Shown here: positions 36,571 through 49,800 of the stretch, one piece after another | How positions within the stretch are numbered: the first letter of the stretch is position 1 | Layout of the letters: each line of letters starts with the position of its first letter | Position numbers and translations under genes: made by a program | The notes under the pieces: generated by a model | What the model saw: only the letters and a program-made list of their open reading frames with translations | The model's database searches: none | What the model was told of the DNA's origin: nothing | Source of the DNA: Rallus limicola | Taxonomy: Eukaryota > Chordata > Aves > Gruiformes > Rallidae | NCBI GenBank assembly: GCA_022605955.1 | Contig: JAKCOZ010000014.1 | Span: 13,832,001-13,896,000 of the forward strand | Direction of reading: 5' to 3' | DNA: 64,000 nucleotides

Positions 36571-39078
36571 AAAACAAAAATCTAGTGGGTTATCCAGGCT
36601 TTTAACTTATTCTGAAGATTGATGGTGACCTGCTGTCTAAGTGGGAGCCACAGTGACACCACCTAGGGCCCTCAAAAATGGGGGTTCAATGGGGATAATT
36701 AGGAAATGACTTGTGTTTGAGTCCTGACATACTCAGTTGTAGTGGTAAGCAGTAGAAGTAGATGCTGCAGGTGTTCAAACAATGTTTTTTTTCTACAATG
36801 TTTAGTAGATTTCTTGCAAGTGTATTACCCTTCCTTCTCAAGAAGTGTCAGTAGAAATCACAACTTTTGTTCCAAGCTCCCTACCCAAACCTCAAGAGAG
36901 ACCTCCATGAGCCACTCAGTCTAATTAGACCAGACAGAGACATGTTAGGAAATGTAATTATCCCATTCTGGAATGGCATGTTCATCATCTCGTTTTGTTT
37001 CATTGAAAGCTGTCTTTGAAATGTCTGTTTTCCTCTTTGCATTTAGGGCTGCAATTCCCAAAACAGCAACCCCTACCTCCTCCCCAATGTTGAACCAAAG
37101 TTAAACAGGTACTCCAGCAAAGTTGATGAATTAGGTAGCTAGTTTGAAAATACTGTTTTGAGAGCTTTCTGTTGTGGTACATGGCAAAATTTCATGGATG
37201 GATGGATCTAGGTGCCTTTTGTCCTACTTTCTTTGAAGTGTCATATGGAAAAGAAGGAAGTATTTGAAGCTGGCACATCCTTGACTGGATAGTGTAACCC
37301 TTGCACAGCCTGGGTGCGCAGCCTGTGTCTAACGTTGGGCAGAAGGATGTATAACAGGTTATCATAATTCCACTCCTGAGTGCCCTTCATAGAGGCTGTT
37401 AGTAAGATGAGGAAAAGAGGCGATGAAGTGGTTCTTCCTGGTCCCTCTCACGTGTCTTCTTTCCCAGGGGTAGGACACCCAGCCTTTGAAGTGACCCTGA
37501 CAAATGGGAACATGCGCAAACTCCTGCGTGGCTCCTGAAAGGAGCCTTTCTCACCCCACTGTCCTCTTTTTACCTTTTTCCTTGGGATGCCTTCTGCTAA
37601 ATCTCATCAGAACTGGAAAATATTTCCAATAGGGTTGGTATAATAAATCTGGTGGTTTAGCAGATGCCGGCCTTACGCGTTCTTCCCCCTCGTGCTGAGT
37701 GGAGGGCATTTATTTAAAATGCTGTTGAGGCGTATGGTATTATTTCGTCTCAGTGAAATAATACATGGTATCATTAATTGTGGGTTGTTGACAAGATTTT
37801 TGTGGAAGCAGAGGAGAGCTACATTCTGCTGTGTGGAAAAATTTAATTATAAATAGAAAACAGAGCAAGTGGAGGCTTTCATTTTGGCACTCATGCAAAC
37901 AGGTGAAAACAGATTTTGAATGCAAATATGTATAAAAATAAGGTGTTCTGAATGAATAATTTAGGTTCCTGTGGGAGTGTATGAAATTGATCATTTGCTC
38001 AGCATCCCCAATTTGGAAATTGAAGTTGTGTGTTGTATCAGCTTGACAACAACATCGCATGCTCCTCTTACACTGGCGTCAGGAGGATGTCATTGGTCAG
38101 AGATGATTACTACTCACATGTGCAGACCAAACTCTATAGTATTTGCTTTTAGAATTGGTTTCTTCATGGTGACTCTGGCCAGATGATCTCTGCTCAGGGT
38201 AAACTGCCCAGAAGGGGGTCTTGGCAGTGGGGAATCTTCACGCTCTCCATGTTGCCCATTAGGGAATTCAAGTCCATTTGATAGCAAAAAGCTGAACCCT
38301 CTCCCAAAGTTGCTGCTCTCACAGAATGGCTGTCTCCCCATCTCCCTGCCCTCAGTCTTGTCCCCTGCTGTGATAGCTTAATTTTTCTCTGAAGAGAGCC
38401 CTTCCCTTCAGCTGTGCCCTGGAAATACAACGTGGCTCTATTCTGGCTGGTCTCTGTGGAGCCATGGCAGATGAATAACTTATCTGGGCTTGGCCTTTCA
38501 TGGCTTAGTTCTCACCGTAGCGTGTCCGGACCACCAGACCGCTGAATCTTGAAAGAGATCTATTAGTTACTGACAGATTCTAAGTACTGATGACATTGTT
38601 GTAAACACAGCTGTCTCCCTGTGCTCTGGGTAGGAGTCTCTTTCTTGCAGATTTCTGAAATGGTGATTATTTGTTAATTTAAAAATATAAACAAAACTGA
38701 TACTGCCATCAACAACAGTGGTATAAAAATAAATAAAGACCCCTGCAAAAATTAAAAAAAACATGCTCTTGGTCTTCATATTAAAGACAGTTGGCCTCTT
38801 TCAAACACAGAGCAGGGGGTTTATTGTTCATTTGCTTGTTTCATATAGAAATTCAGACATTTTTTACATCTGTGCTGAAAGTAGTAAAGCCCTCTGCTCA
38901 GGATATTTGTTCTTGATCAAGTGTGCATGTTTGGCAGATAAATTTATTGACGAGTTAACTGTTTTAGGCAGTATCAAGGTTCTTATCTGAGCATTTTGTA
39001 CCTCCCTCCTGTGCATCCTTCTCTTGCTGGGGAGAAGTGTTATGGCACTGTTGTGTTCTGCTTATCCAGGTGTACCAA
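36571..39078. other. Unique non-coding DNA, CpG-retaining patch
   Basis: No gene. The block at about 37600-37990 is repeat-free and AT-rich with homeodomain-like words. Within it 37660-37755 keeps about six CpGs in 95 bases (gccggc, tacgcgt, ctcgtg, ggcgta, ttcgtc), which is unusual in this window and could mark a regulatory element. A GGAT triplicate lies near 37196. Confidence 0.4.
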
Positions 39079-39287
39079 GAGTGTAGTAAGGTGCTGGAAC
39101 AGGCTGCCCAGAGAGTGGTGGATGCCCCATCCCTGGAGGTGTTCAAGGCCAGGTGGGATGGGGCCCTGGGCAACCTTGTCTAGATCCAGTCCTGGAGGTT
39201 GGTGGCCTTGCCTGTGGCAGGGAGGTTGGAACTCTGTGATCCTTGGGGTCCCTTCCAACCCAGACTGTTCTATGATTCTATGATCCC
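39079..39287 (+). mobile_element. CR1 LINE 3' end, well preserved
   Basis: A sense-strand CR1 terminus: 'gtgctggaacaggctgccc', 'gtggatgccccatccctgg', 'ggtgttcaaggccaggt', 'ggcagggaggttggaactctgtgatcc', 'ggtcccttccaaccc' and a clean tail, 'ttctatgattctatgatc'. It is one of the closest matches in the window to the standard avian CR1 words, hence probably one of the younger insertions. It is 5'-truncated to about 210 bases with no coding capacity. Confidence 0.95.
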
Positions 39288-40139
39288 TTTTGGACGTACA
39301 CTCTTGTTTTGTCTTGTCCTTAATTAATGGCATGCAGTACTGTTAGCAAAATAAAAGGACTCTGAGTTCACCTTAGCAGTTATTTACAGTCACTCAGTTT
39401 CTTTACTTCATTATCCATTTTGCCAAGTAATGTCTGTGGGTGTGATCATGTGGAAAAATCTACTTGTCACCTTTTTAAGGTCAGTGTGTGAATCCCTGTG
39501 CATAATGGTCACTTGTCCTTGTTATGCAGCTCATAAATATACCACTGGACACAGGAGAAAAATAGATACACCCTGTTTGGGATGTCATCCCTCAGAGAAG
39601 GGCCATTCAGTGACTCCTGATGAGACTTTCTGCTGAACACTGCTAATCCAACCTCCATTTCTGCTTTCCTGCTGATGATGCTTATGCTACTCTGGGATAT
39701 GTTGCTACTTTCTGCTTCTTTATACTCCAGGGTCTGCCTGTCTTGGGCCCATTCAAGGATACTCAGACCCCTGCATTCCCCACCCCTTCACTTCCCTACC
39801 CTCCTCCCTCAGGCAAATAAGCAAATAAAAGGAAGAAAATAAATTCCTTTCTTCCATGACAAAACTGTGTGGTTAAAATAGCAGCATGACACCATTCTCC
39901 TCCATCATCTCCAGAGTGACTGAGGTATCTGAGACTGGCACAGAGCAGGACCTCCATTAACTTGTTTGACTACTGTGAGAGGTAAGAAGATTCAATAAAG
40001 GTCTCCAAAGACCTTAAGAAGAAATGGTAACACCACTGCATCCTACCTGTAAGTGGCCAAAAGTTGCCTGAATTTTGTATGCTTGCTTTCATCCCAACTG
40101 CAGAGCCCAACGAGTAAGACGCTGGGAAGCACAGCAGTC
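39288..40139. other. Unique non-coding DNA, no gene seen
   Basis: No gene or repeat was recognised. A C-rich patch lies at 39769-39815. Confidence 0.5.
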
Positions 40140-40300
40140 TGAGCTTAGATTTAGGGCCTTGGGGGTTGAGGATTTGGTCCTGTTCTTCCTCAAGGTCACA
40201 CAGCTCCATATCAAGTTGCTCAAACTTGCTCTGCCCCCGTTCTCCCACCACAAAATGAGAATGGCTAGGAAAAATATCACTCGCACTCATCAGATCTTCT
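40140..40300 (+). repeat. Weak MIR-like SINE candidate
   Basis: 'caagttgctcaaacttgctctgcccccgttctcccaccacaaaatgagaatgg' lines up by eye with the MIR 3' half ('caagtcacttaacctctctgtgcctcagtttcctcatctgtaaaatgagaat'). A 'ggtcacacagct' word upstream instead suggests the opposite strand. The strand and even the family are uncertain. Confidence 0.3.
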
Positions 40301-43023
40301 AAAACTACAAAATACCTTTGCTGCAGGTAAATATTTCCATTTGTATTCACATTATGGATTTTTCTTAATGCATATTCAGTACTTAATCTTTCCAAAATAA
40401 TTTCAAATAGATAGGAGCCCTATATGAAAATGGATTTGCACACAGCTCTCAAATTAAATCTCTATTGCAAATGATAGAATATGGGATTTTAGAAATTAAA
40501 GATAGTGGAGATTTCATACCTGATTCAGTACAGCACCCTGACAGTGAGGAATATTTGTCCGCAAAACGAATTTGCAGGGGATGACTTGTTTTGTCTTGAC
40601 TCTGGTCATTCAGTTTGCCAGCAGTGTTTAATGCTTCTGCTCATTCTTGATTTTGGTTTTAACCCACGTGTCTCTTGTTGAGAAGAGTCGTCATGGCGCT
40701 ATTTGCATCCAGTGGAACTTTAGTAGTCCCATAAGGTTTCGCAACGGCACTTGAAGAATGTGGCACTCAGATTCAAATCTGTTCCGTCTGCCGAGTTCCT
40801 CATCGCTTTTTTGGAGGCGGGGGGAAGAAGACCTGTCAAATAGGAGTGTGATTGTTGTGATCTCTTTCTTAGTGATACAGCTGCCTGGAGTTGTCATTTA
40901 TTTCCCTTCATAATTTCAGGGTGGTTTTCTTCCCCTTTTCTGACGAGTCTCCGCGTTACTTTAGAAAGAAATTACTGTAGACTTGAAAATGTGTTTCATA
41001 AGTATCATCTGAGTAATTGTCATTTGCTTTACTTTGTTCCTTTGGGACATCCTCATGACTTCATAACCTGAGTAATCTTTGATGCATGCTCAAAACTCAT
41101 TCGCTCCAGTTGACTTAAATCTAAGCAGATCCTTTAAAGGCTTTGCTGCAGCAAGATCTCAGTCACCAATGGCTCGAGAGATTCATTAGTTAAGTTTCTT
41201 AAATACCGTAAAATGCATGTCAGAAAGCCTATCCGTAATCCGTGGTTTGGCAGGGAGAAGATTTTTGCTTTCAATTTGAGAGGATTTTTTTCCCCCTTTC
41301 TCCTCTTTACTTTGAAAACACTTGGCATTTCTAAATGGACCACAGTCCTAAAAATTCCACCATCCTTGAAAGGAATTTTCTGAATTCCCCTGTCTTTCCG
41401 TAGCATAGACACCCCCTTTATGGCCGGTGAGGTGGCACTTCAAAGCTCTGGTTTGTGAAATTGCTGGTTGGAAGTCACAGAAGAATTTTTGGTTTAAGTT
41501 AATGGGAGTCAGAATCAGATTTGGGCTTTTGTCAGATTTTAAAATGAAAAAAACCCACACCGGCAAGACCACAAGCACTTGTTTCATGCCAGCCTATTTT
41601 ATGATGTTTCATATTTTTGTTAGGAGTGGCAATATGATCTGCTACCCCATAAGCAGCTACACAGTAAAAGCCAAGAAACCAGTATTTCCTCTCTTCGATG
41701 CTCTGCTTTTACTTACATCCCCGCTCTCAGCACTAACCTCGACCGGAGTTTTAATGGGACAAAAGACTTGTGATTTGACTCACTGACTTTCAGTAGTACT
41801 TTATTGGAATTCTCCCACAGCTGGGATTGCCCCGTGCTTTTTATGATGAAGAATAAAGTTTTTTGAACCATCTGTGTAAAATTCACATTGTGGTAGGTTT
41901 ACTCATCTGAAGCAGATCTACCTTCCTCTGAAGTAAACCATGCATTTGAATGACTTTGTGGTCAACGGCATTAGAAAACCAGGTTGTCTTGGAAAAATAC
42001 GTTTGCCAGTGTTATGCATTGGAAAGTGATTTTTCCATCCTACCACTCATATTCCGGTACTGATGAAAATTACAGCTATTAAGTTAGTCTGCTTCGTCTC
42101 AGCCCTAGTATTTTACTGCTGGTTTGTCACTGGATCAGGGTGAATACTTTAGCTTGTCTAGTTTGGTTTTTTTTTTTCCAAGGGAAAATACAAGCAGAAT
42201 CTATTAACATTTTGCTGTAACAAGAAGCACGGATGCTCTTCCTTGAAAAGCGTTTTTTGCATGTTGCTATGCAGTCAACCATAATTTCCTCAAAAATGAA
42301 CGTATTTTGGAAGCCAAATCTGGACTTCCTTCTACCTCCTTGCATTGTCTGGAGAAATTGCCATTGTTGTGAGTAGGATAGAGAAACCGCTGTAGCCAGG
42401 AAACCAATTTGGTCTTTACTGGGGGGCGATGTGGTGGGCTTGTGTGTGTTTAAAAATGCTAGATATCCCAGGTTTGCATAATGTAACCAAGACAAAGCAT
42501 GTGAGAGCGAAAGAACTGTAAGAATGTTAATATGGTTCCAATTGCTGAAACATATGGAGCCAATCATTGGCACTGCCTCAACACAACTGGGAATGGAAAT
42601 TAGCATTTTGCTCTGAAAAATACGGGATTTTTTTTTTTCCCTACAGTTTCTCTAATTTTCATGGCATTTTTCTGGTGTAAAAGCAGGGATATTTTTCAAG
42701 AGCAAGGCAAGGTATTTTACTTTCAATATTGCTTATTGGCCTGGTATTTAATATCTTAAAAATAGGACAGTTATGTGCAAAGAATGAAAAAAGTGAAGAG
42801 GACTTGATATGTAGTTGAGTACATGCTGTAACAGCGACACATACTTGCTGATCCATGGTGCACATGGAGGGAGGAATTGTTAATAGTTTGGAAGAAAAAT
42901 ATGCTGATATCTGTAAGCTGGTACCCTGACAAACTGCAAGTTTAAGTTATATTTTGTGTTGCTCTACATTGTCTTCCTTCTTTAACAGAGATCTGAATTT
43001 CAGTTCAGTGAGGTGATGAGTCA
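40301..43023. other. Unique non-coding DNA, CpG-retaining block with POU octamer
   Basis: No gene. 40680-40970 has about eleven CpGs in 290 bases and a perfect POU octamer (atttgcat, 40701-40708), so it is a candidate regulatory element. An open frame on the minus strand (42606-42127, 159 codons) is the longest in the window but has no domain and ends in a basic stretch from a T-run. I treat it as chance. 'aagttaatgggagtcagaatcag' near 41497 may be another scrap of the old sauropsid repeat. Confidence 0.4.
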
Positions 43024-43070
43024 TTTTTAAAAATAAGACTTTTTAAAAATAAGACTTTTTAAAAATAAGA
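43024..43070. repeat. 16-bp tandem repeat, three copies
   Basis: Three perfect or near-perfect copies of 'tttttaaaaataagac', the last missing its final base. The identity between copies indicates recent expansion by slippage. Confidence 0.95.
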
Positions 43071-44249
43071 TTTAAAAGCTTTTAATATCTTAGATTTTGA
43101 TCTTAAGAATCCCGTACTATTAACAAAAATGATATGGTTACTTCAAAAATAGCTTTTCTCTGAAGAAGTGATTGCTTGATTTGTTCTCAGAGGTGAACTT
43201 TTTTCATTCTACCTCCTTCATTCCTTCTCCTCTGATTTTAAAAATGTTCCAAGTGGAGAGAGGAGGGCTTTTATTTTTTCCTCCTGTGGCATCTGTAATT
43301 TTTAAACAAGACTTTTTGTTGTTTTCTTTTGCTTTTGTAAAAACTTTTTTCCTAAAAATTTACTTGTTTTTTATTGCTGCTATTCTATTGCTAGTATTAA
43401 TATTGTTCCTTATTGGATCAAAAGAAAAAAGTATTCAAGTTTACACATAGCAACTTAAGCCCACATAGAGCTGTTTCCTGAAACATCACCATGTGTGAGC
43501 AGCAGCAGTTTAAGGACTGGTCAGGTTTTTTTGTAAATATAGTTAGTATATCTCGAAGCCCTTGCCTTCAGTTGAGAAGCTCTAACAAAGCAGGTCATCC
43601 CCATCACGGCTGACAACAGCCTAGAAATAGTACTTAAACTACTTTGTGCAAAACGATGAAAGAGAATTTGTATGAGGTATATTTTATTTCTTTTGTAGTG
43701 TTTGTTTTGCAGTTGTGTCAGAAAGGGAAAGTAAGGCAAGGAAAGAGGGATGACTTTTGGTTTTTAGTAATTTGGATTACATTTCTTTAAAAAGCCTATT
43801 TTTAAAAAGGCTGTACCTGTGCATTCCTTCTCATTACTTCAGATTATCAGTTTAAAATGCAGTGTGTTTGGGTAAGCTGCAAACATAATTGAGTGCTCAC
43901 CTTATACATAGCTGCTGTGCACACAGCGGTCCAGTGGGCGGCTTCTTTTATGAACTCTGCAGTGTCTTCATTGGCTTGACTGGAACGTTTCCAGGTCTGA
44001 AGCAGCTCAGAAGAAAAGTGCCGCTGGGTTCAGTTACATGGAGCGTAGGAACTGGGCGAGTTTTCTTGTTTGTTTGTTTTCCTTAGGTGGAAAGAGTCAG
44101 TTTTGTCAAAACCAAAGTGTTTGTGGAGGCATGCCTTATTTGATGAAATTTTGCTGGGAAAGAGCTGGGTAGAATTTCTCATGGAAATACAGTGCTCTTG
44201 CATGTGAAAACTTGAATATGTATTGAATATGAAAAGTAGTAGCGGACAA
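43071..44249. other. Unique AT-rich non-coding DNA
   Basis: No gene. A T-rich open frame at 43172-43450 encodes a phenylalanine/leucine-rich peptide, as any AT-rich stretch can. There is no supporting signal. Confidence 0.5.
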
Positions 44250-44830
44250 CAGTCCCTCTGTGCTCCTTACTTCCCCGGCTCTTGGCAATAAATGGCTCAA
44301 TGGCTCTGAGATCAAGGTAGTTTCATTTAGGCTATTAGCCTTCACAGTGACCACTGGATCTGTCCTCCCTGATCCATTTTGAAGTTGTTTACACTTCTGG
44401 CTACTGGAGCATCTGGTGACTTTGAGCAGCACAGCCTAACCGGACATTTCCTGAAAAAACTTTTTCTTCCATTGGCATTAGGTCTACTGAGTAGCCTCTT
44501 TGGGCAGCTCCTCATCCTTCTATTCCTCATCACCTCTCCACATAGCTTGTGTTTTCTTTAATAGACCATCATTGCCGCATTTTCCAGGTCTTGTCAAGGT
44601 AGAACCTGTTTCACACCTCTGATGGCTTTTGTTGCCACCTCCTGTATCTTCTCTAGTTTGTGTTTGTGGTTATCATGAGATAAAGTCCCCAAAGATAGCC
44701 AAGCACTATTTCTGATTCAGCTGTAGCTGAGCATAGCAGGGCCCTTCCTGTTTGTTTAATATCCTTTCTTAAGTACTTTGTCATGATGTGTCACTCTGAA
44801 AGCCATATCTCTTTCTAGCCCAAGACTCAG
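44250..44830 (-). mobile_element. Possible ancient LINE (CR1/L3-like) remnant
   Basis: On the minus strand 'aaactagagaagatacaggaggtggc' with 'aaagccatcagaggtgtgaaac' resembles the conserved 'gagagagtccagaggagggc..acgaaaatgatcagaggcctg' region at the end of CR1-clade ORF2. Downstream text reads like an old LINE 3' UTR. Divergence is so high that this is a suggestion only. No open frame survives. Confidence 0.4.
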
Positions 44831-46770
44831 ACACTTCACCTTGGGTGGGACCCCTGTGCCACTGGCTTTGAAAGGATGTTCCCATGGCACCGCTGTTTGC
44901 CAATGACAGAATTGTGGTTTATTATGATATAGGCACCCAACTTCCCATAGTGGAGATCATTAAAGACTGTAGATTTGCAATTTCACATTCCTGACTTTCC
45001 TATTTATCCCTTACTCTAACAACCTTGATGATAATGTGAGCCTTTCTGAAGAGTGAAGGGTTGCTGACACTGATTTCTTTATTTCTGTCCCCAAACCAGG
45101 TGCTTTTCAACAGCACCTGTTTTTTGATAACCTAAAAAAAGAAACAGCTATTCCCATTTAATGCCACAGAAAATCCTCAGATTTTGAATAGAAATATAGG
45201 GTTTGGGTTTTTTGGTGTTTTTTTTCTTTTTCCAATTTTCTTTTGTTTAAACATAGATGATCCTGATTACTGAGGTATGAGGACAGTGTCTGTATCCTGC
45301 CTCCTCTTCTGCACTCTTCCTGTTGCTAGCGAAGTATCTGATTTTCCTGTGGGGAGATAACAGCTCCACTTATCCAAATCATTATATCAGTCAGAGTGAA
45401 AATGAGAGAGTCAAACTTGTTGGGTTCTTCAGCATGTCTCTGCATTTTATATGACATTAACATAAATTAAAGCGATTATTTTGTTACTCGGAGAGTCCTC
45501 TCATGGTTCTGTGAGGTTTAGATTTTACTAATTACAATTTCAGACTCTTTTTCTGCCTTAAATGAAAGTTTTTTCTTCAATCTGGTTATATTGTTGCATT
45601 TGGTCTCTCGACAAAGTACAATGCCGAAGAAGTGCTTTCATTTTGTAAATGATTACTAAATGTGAAACATTTCTTTTCCCTAAAATTGGCAATAAGTATA
45701 GGCAAATTTATTGAAGGAAACCCTAGAAATTAACTTGAAAATACAACCTTTTAATATTGGTAGGTTGTTCCACAAATAACGGCAGGGAAATAAGTAGAGG
45801 TACAAAAAAAATGAAGAAAACTAACCTCTAAATTACTGTTTAAATTCAAATTCTCAGCTTGAGGAAATCAAAACTGCTGTGCTCAAGTGATATGATCTGG
45901 TTTTGCGTAAAACTGTTCTATCTAAACCAGTGGAAATTTGCTACTTGCTCAAGTTGGCTACCAGGGTATTATGGAGATTGTCCTAAGAAGAGCAGCTACC
46001 TTTTTGATTCAACAGTCAGCCCTGAATACTTGAAAAGTGAAATTAGCCAAATAGCTGATGTTGCAGTTGCCCAATTTATTTCTGCTTGCAGTGAAAAACA
46101 GCAAGCCAGAGAAGGACTGGCAAAATCTGGATCCAGATTTCTAAATTCCAGCATTTGGCTCCAGAGCTCTGGGTTGGGATGATGAGTAGCTTCCGTTCTG
46201 TTTGAAGTGTGTTTTCTGTGCCAAGCTATTTCCTGCAAAAGGAGAAGGATAGTGGAGTCCTCTGAAGTTCTCTTGCAAGTGGCATCTGACCTTCATGTGG
46301 GAACTTCAGTTGGTCGGTTGTTGGTTCAAATGGAGAGGAGCTTTCCAATCTACTGTAAACAAACAACAAAGCATCAAAGGACTCAAGCTATGGCAACACA
46401 AATGGTGTGCCCTATACCTCTTGTATTGATTACATCATTCTCTAAACCTGTGGACATTTGACATCTCAATCAGCTTTCCCAAGTTGTACATCAACTTTTT
46501 TTTTGTCATAACAACTCAACTTCAGGCATAGATACAGTACAAATATAAAAAGATGCTTCAGCAAAAATACTAGAAAGGCTTTACAATTTACTTTTGGGGC
46601 AAAGGTCACTAAGTCCTTTGATGTTTTCTTTTCTTCTTTGTGCACGGTTCATTAAATTCCCTGAAAGGACGTTGTATGTTGTGCACATAAATGAAATAGT
46701 GATAACAAGGTCCCATCACTTTTGTCTAGTAACTAGTTTCAAAAAACAACCACACAATGAACCCCAAACC
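44831..46770. other. Unique non-coding DNA, no gene seen
   Basis: No gene. A T/G-rich low-complexity patch lies at 45200-45236. A 107-codon frame at 45859-46182 shows no family resemblance. Confidence 0.5.
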
Positions 46771-46823
46771 CTTCCAGTGTTGAATGGGGCTATCCAAAAA
46801 CTTCCAGTGTTGAATGGGGCTAT
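46771..46823. repeat. 23-bp direct duplication, period 30
   Basis: 'cttccagtgttgaatggggc' plus 'tat' occurs at 46771-46793 and again, identically, at 46801-46823, separated by 7 bases. The perfect identity implies a recent duplication. An open frame spans it, so the duplicated peptide (PVLNGA) is a coincidence of the repeat. Confidence 0.95.
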
Positions 46824-49800
46824 GTCCAGCACAAGTAGTGCCACAGTGCTCTTAGTGCTTTTAAGTACTTGTAAGTCAAACCATGAGAATATGTTACACT
46901 AGTGAGTTGCAAAGAGCTTGGTTAGATACTTACTGTATTTATTTTTAGTTAATGTAATAATAATTGATAGGTACAGAAGGTCACGTTGTTAAGTATTGAT
47001 GTATCCAGTGTTTAGTCTCATCATTGTGTTCATGGTATAAAGTCTGCTGCAAGCAAGGAGTTTTTCTGCTCTTAAAGGAGAGTTGCTGTAGCTGGCAAGA
47101 GCAACAATTTTACTAAGAAATATTAGTTTTTATTTGTATTTCATTCAAGATAAAGGAAAAGGAGAACTAAAGAACTCTGCATTTGGTGTTGGCCAAGAAA
47201 AAACAGTGTGTTCCAAGGCATCACTTGCTATCAATGAGTGCTTAGTTTTGCTTGTCTTCTTGCATATTGATAATATTTATTAAAATAATAACCCTTTCTT
47301 CATTGTCCCTGCTCCTCCAAATAGTATTTTGGCCAGATGGTTGGTGTCAGTGTTGATTTGCTAGTTTTAGAAATCAGAAAAGTTATATGCTAGTTTCTTT
47401 ATTGCAGTATTTATATATGAATCCCATAGTTCACATGACTCACTATAAATGAGTCTCACTGGCTGCAGAGTTCTCTGATTGTCCTTGGTGATGTCTATGG
47501 GTTTGAGGTAAGTTCTCTGCACATGGTGGATAACTTCTGACATGACCCCATGGCAAGGAATTGCTCTCACAAATAACTTCCCTCAAGTGTGTTTCCTGTA
47601 AATGACAGTCTGCTTGGAACCTAATGAAATACAGACTTGATAGCTAGAATTGATCTATCTTGCTCTGTAATCCAAGCATAATCTAATGAGCTGATTAATT
47701 GGCACCTTTTGAGCATCTGTACTGTTGGGATGAATTGAATGAAATGGATAAACTCTCTGAAACGTTTACTGTTGGAGTCAAAAGAGGTACCTACCTCTCT
47801 CCCTCTAAGTTTTCTTCATAACTGTTTTCAGATTTGAATTTCAGGTAATGTAGAATTTGCAATGGTCACTCACAAGCATCCGTACTTGAAAGAGATGTCC
47901 ACAGAGATATGAGCTTACTTGGTTTACTCTGTTGGAAGACCAGAAGTAGTAATATCCCAATGTGCAGCACTAGCATTTGGCAGAGCAAAGTCAGCAGAAG
48001 GGCACTGAGACCAGAGTTTTTATCCACCCTGGTAAACTGTGATTCAGGGAACCCCCACTTTAGCAGAGTTTTAGCTTGGATATCAGGCGGTGATCAGGAA
48101 TAACCAAGTACATGTTTTCTTCTCTGCCTCAGCTACTGGAGGAGGATTAGTCTTGGGACTTGAGCGAGCAAACAAGATCTTCTCACGTTTTAACTGTGCA
48201 TACAGTATGAATTCTGCTATGGGTCAAGCAGACCTGTGATTATATGTTGGAGAAGAGTCATACAGAGAAGGTCTTTTCAATTTTTATTCAGTCAGCCTGT
48301 CTTTATATAAGAGAGTAAGCAGCAGGGGTAGGCTAGTTTTGTTGTTTAGCCTCTTGGATAGGAAATGCAGCACAGAAAATTACCAAATCTGGCTGCATAT
48401 GAACATGAAATCCGAGTGGCCATGTTTACGTGAAAAACAGGTACAATAGGCTATGTTTTTTTTAGGATGCTAAATAGAGGCTTATGATTGGTTATAAAGA
48501 AGGATTTTTCTTTTCTTTATATAAGCATGGATAGTGATGCTCTGAAACCTATGATACTCAAAGATGCTTATTGAAGAGAGTTGAATGTGTAGGATGAAAA
48601 GGTGAAGCAACCAAAGATACACTTGGTTTAGACTGCTTTTTTAGGGTAGGATCTCTAATCAAGAGCTGTTCCTATTGAGGAAGGCATAGTGAGAATTGTA
48701 GTTCCCTAAAGCGGATTACAAGACTAACTGAAATTTTTGTTAAAAGTGAAGAGAAAAAAATCTGGAGGAATAATTATGGGCCATTTTATCAGTGTCTAAT
48801 ACCAAATAAAGATTATATTAATAATTTTTTAGTGAAAAATAATGTGTAGAGCTCATTAAATGTTTGTAAATGCATCTCCCTGTGGAATGAAGCCAGGTTA
48901 GCCCAAATGATCTGGTGATAGAGGTAAGAATAGAGTCAGTTTGCCAAGACTTTTGATAATATTTGATTATCTAAAATAATATTAGTCTGTATGACTGACA
49001 GACTTTTGACTTTTTTTTCTTTCTCAGAAGTATATTTGTATTGTTTTTTTAAAAAGAATTAGGGAATTCTCCCTATTTCAAGAACAAATGGAGTGTACGA
49101 ATTGTTCAAGGAGCTGGCAGCTTTCAGAAGACAATCTTTTCCTAAACCTGTCCAGTACAGGGTATGTGCCATTTGGATGTTACTATCAGCATTTTGATGC
49201 TTTAATTTTTAATTTTAACTTTTTCAGTAGTTTATAGAGTATCTAGAATGTCTAAAACAAGTGGGTTTATTGTAATGGGAGCTACTAAGATGAATCTTTT
49301 TTAATAGGACTTTAACATTTAAGTACTTACGTGTACAGTCACCCATAGAAGCATCCAATCCGAGTCTTCTGATTGTGCTTGAGATAGTCTTGATCAGTTT
49401 TTCACAGGGCCCTCAAAGCTCATTTTCTTTTTGATCCGTTTTCAGATTTTTATTTCCTTTGCACCTCTATCACCCTCCATCAATCTGTTTGGGTCAGGAG
49501 CCTTACAAGGTCTCTAGTGCTCAGAAAACACCTTTAACAGTGTTCTCCAGTACTTCCTTCTTGTTTGTTGCCTGCAAATTAGCTGGTGGACAAATGAGAA
49601 TCTTTTTCCAGTTGACCTCTTTGGTGAATTCATTATTCTAATGAGTTGAAATCGTTTAATGTTAATTGTTCTTGAGATCATCATGTAACTGCTTCCAAAA
49701 AGGGTGCATGACACATGAAATGGTCCATGTCAGCAAATGGCTGTTCAGTGCATAGTGGGAAACAGTGAAACGTTCCTCAAAGGCTGTCTTTAGCATGACT

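Noticed and set aside
42127..42606. 159-codon minus-strand open frame, longest in the window
   Set aside because: It has no recognisable family and ends in a basic run produced by a T-homopolymer. Chance frame.
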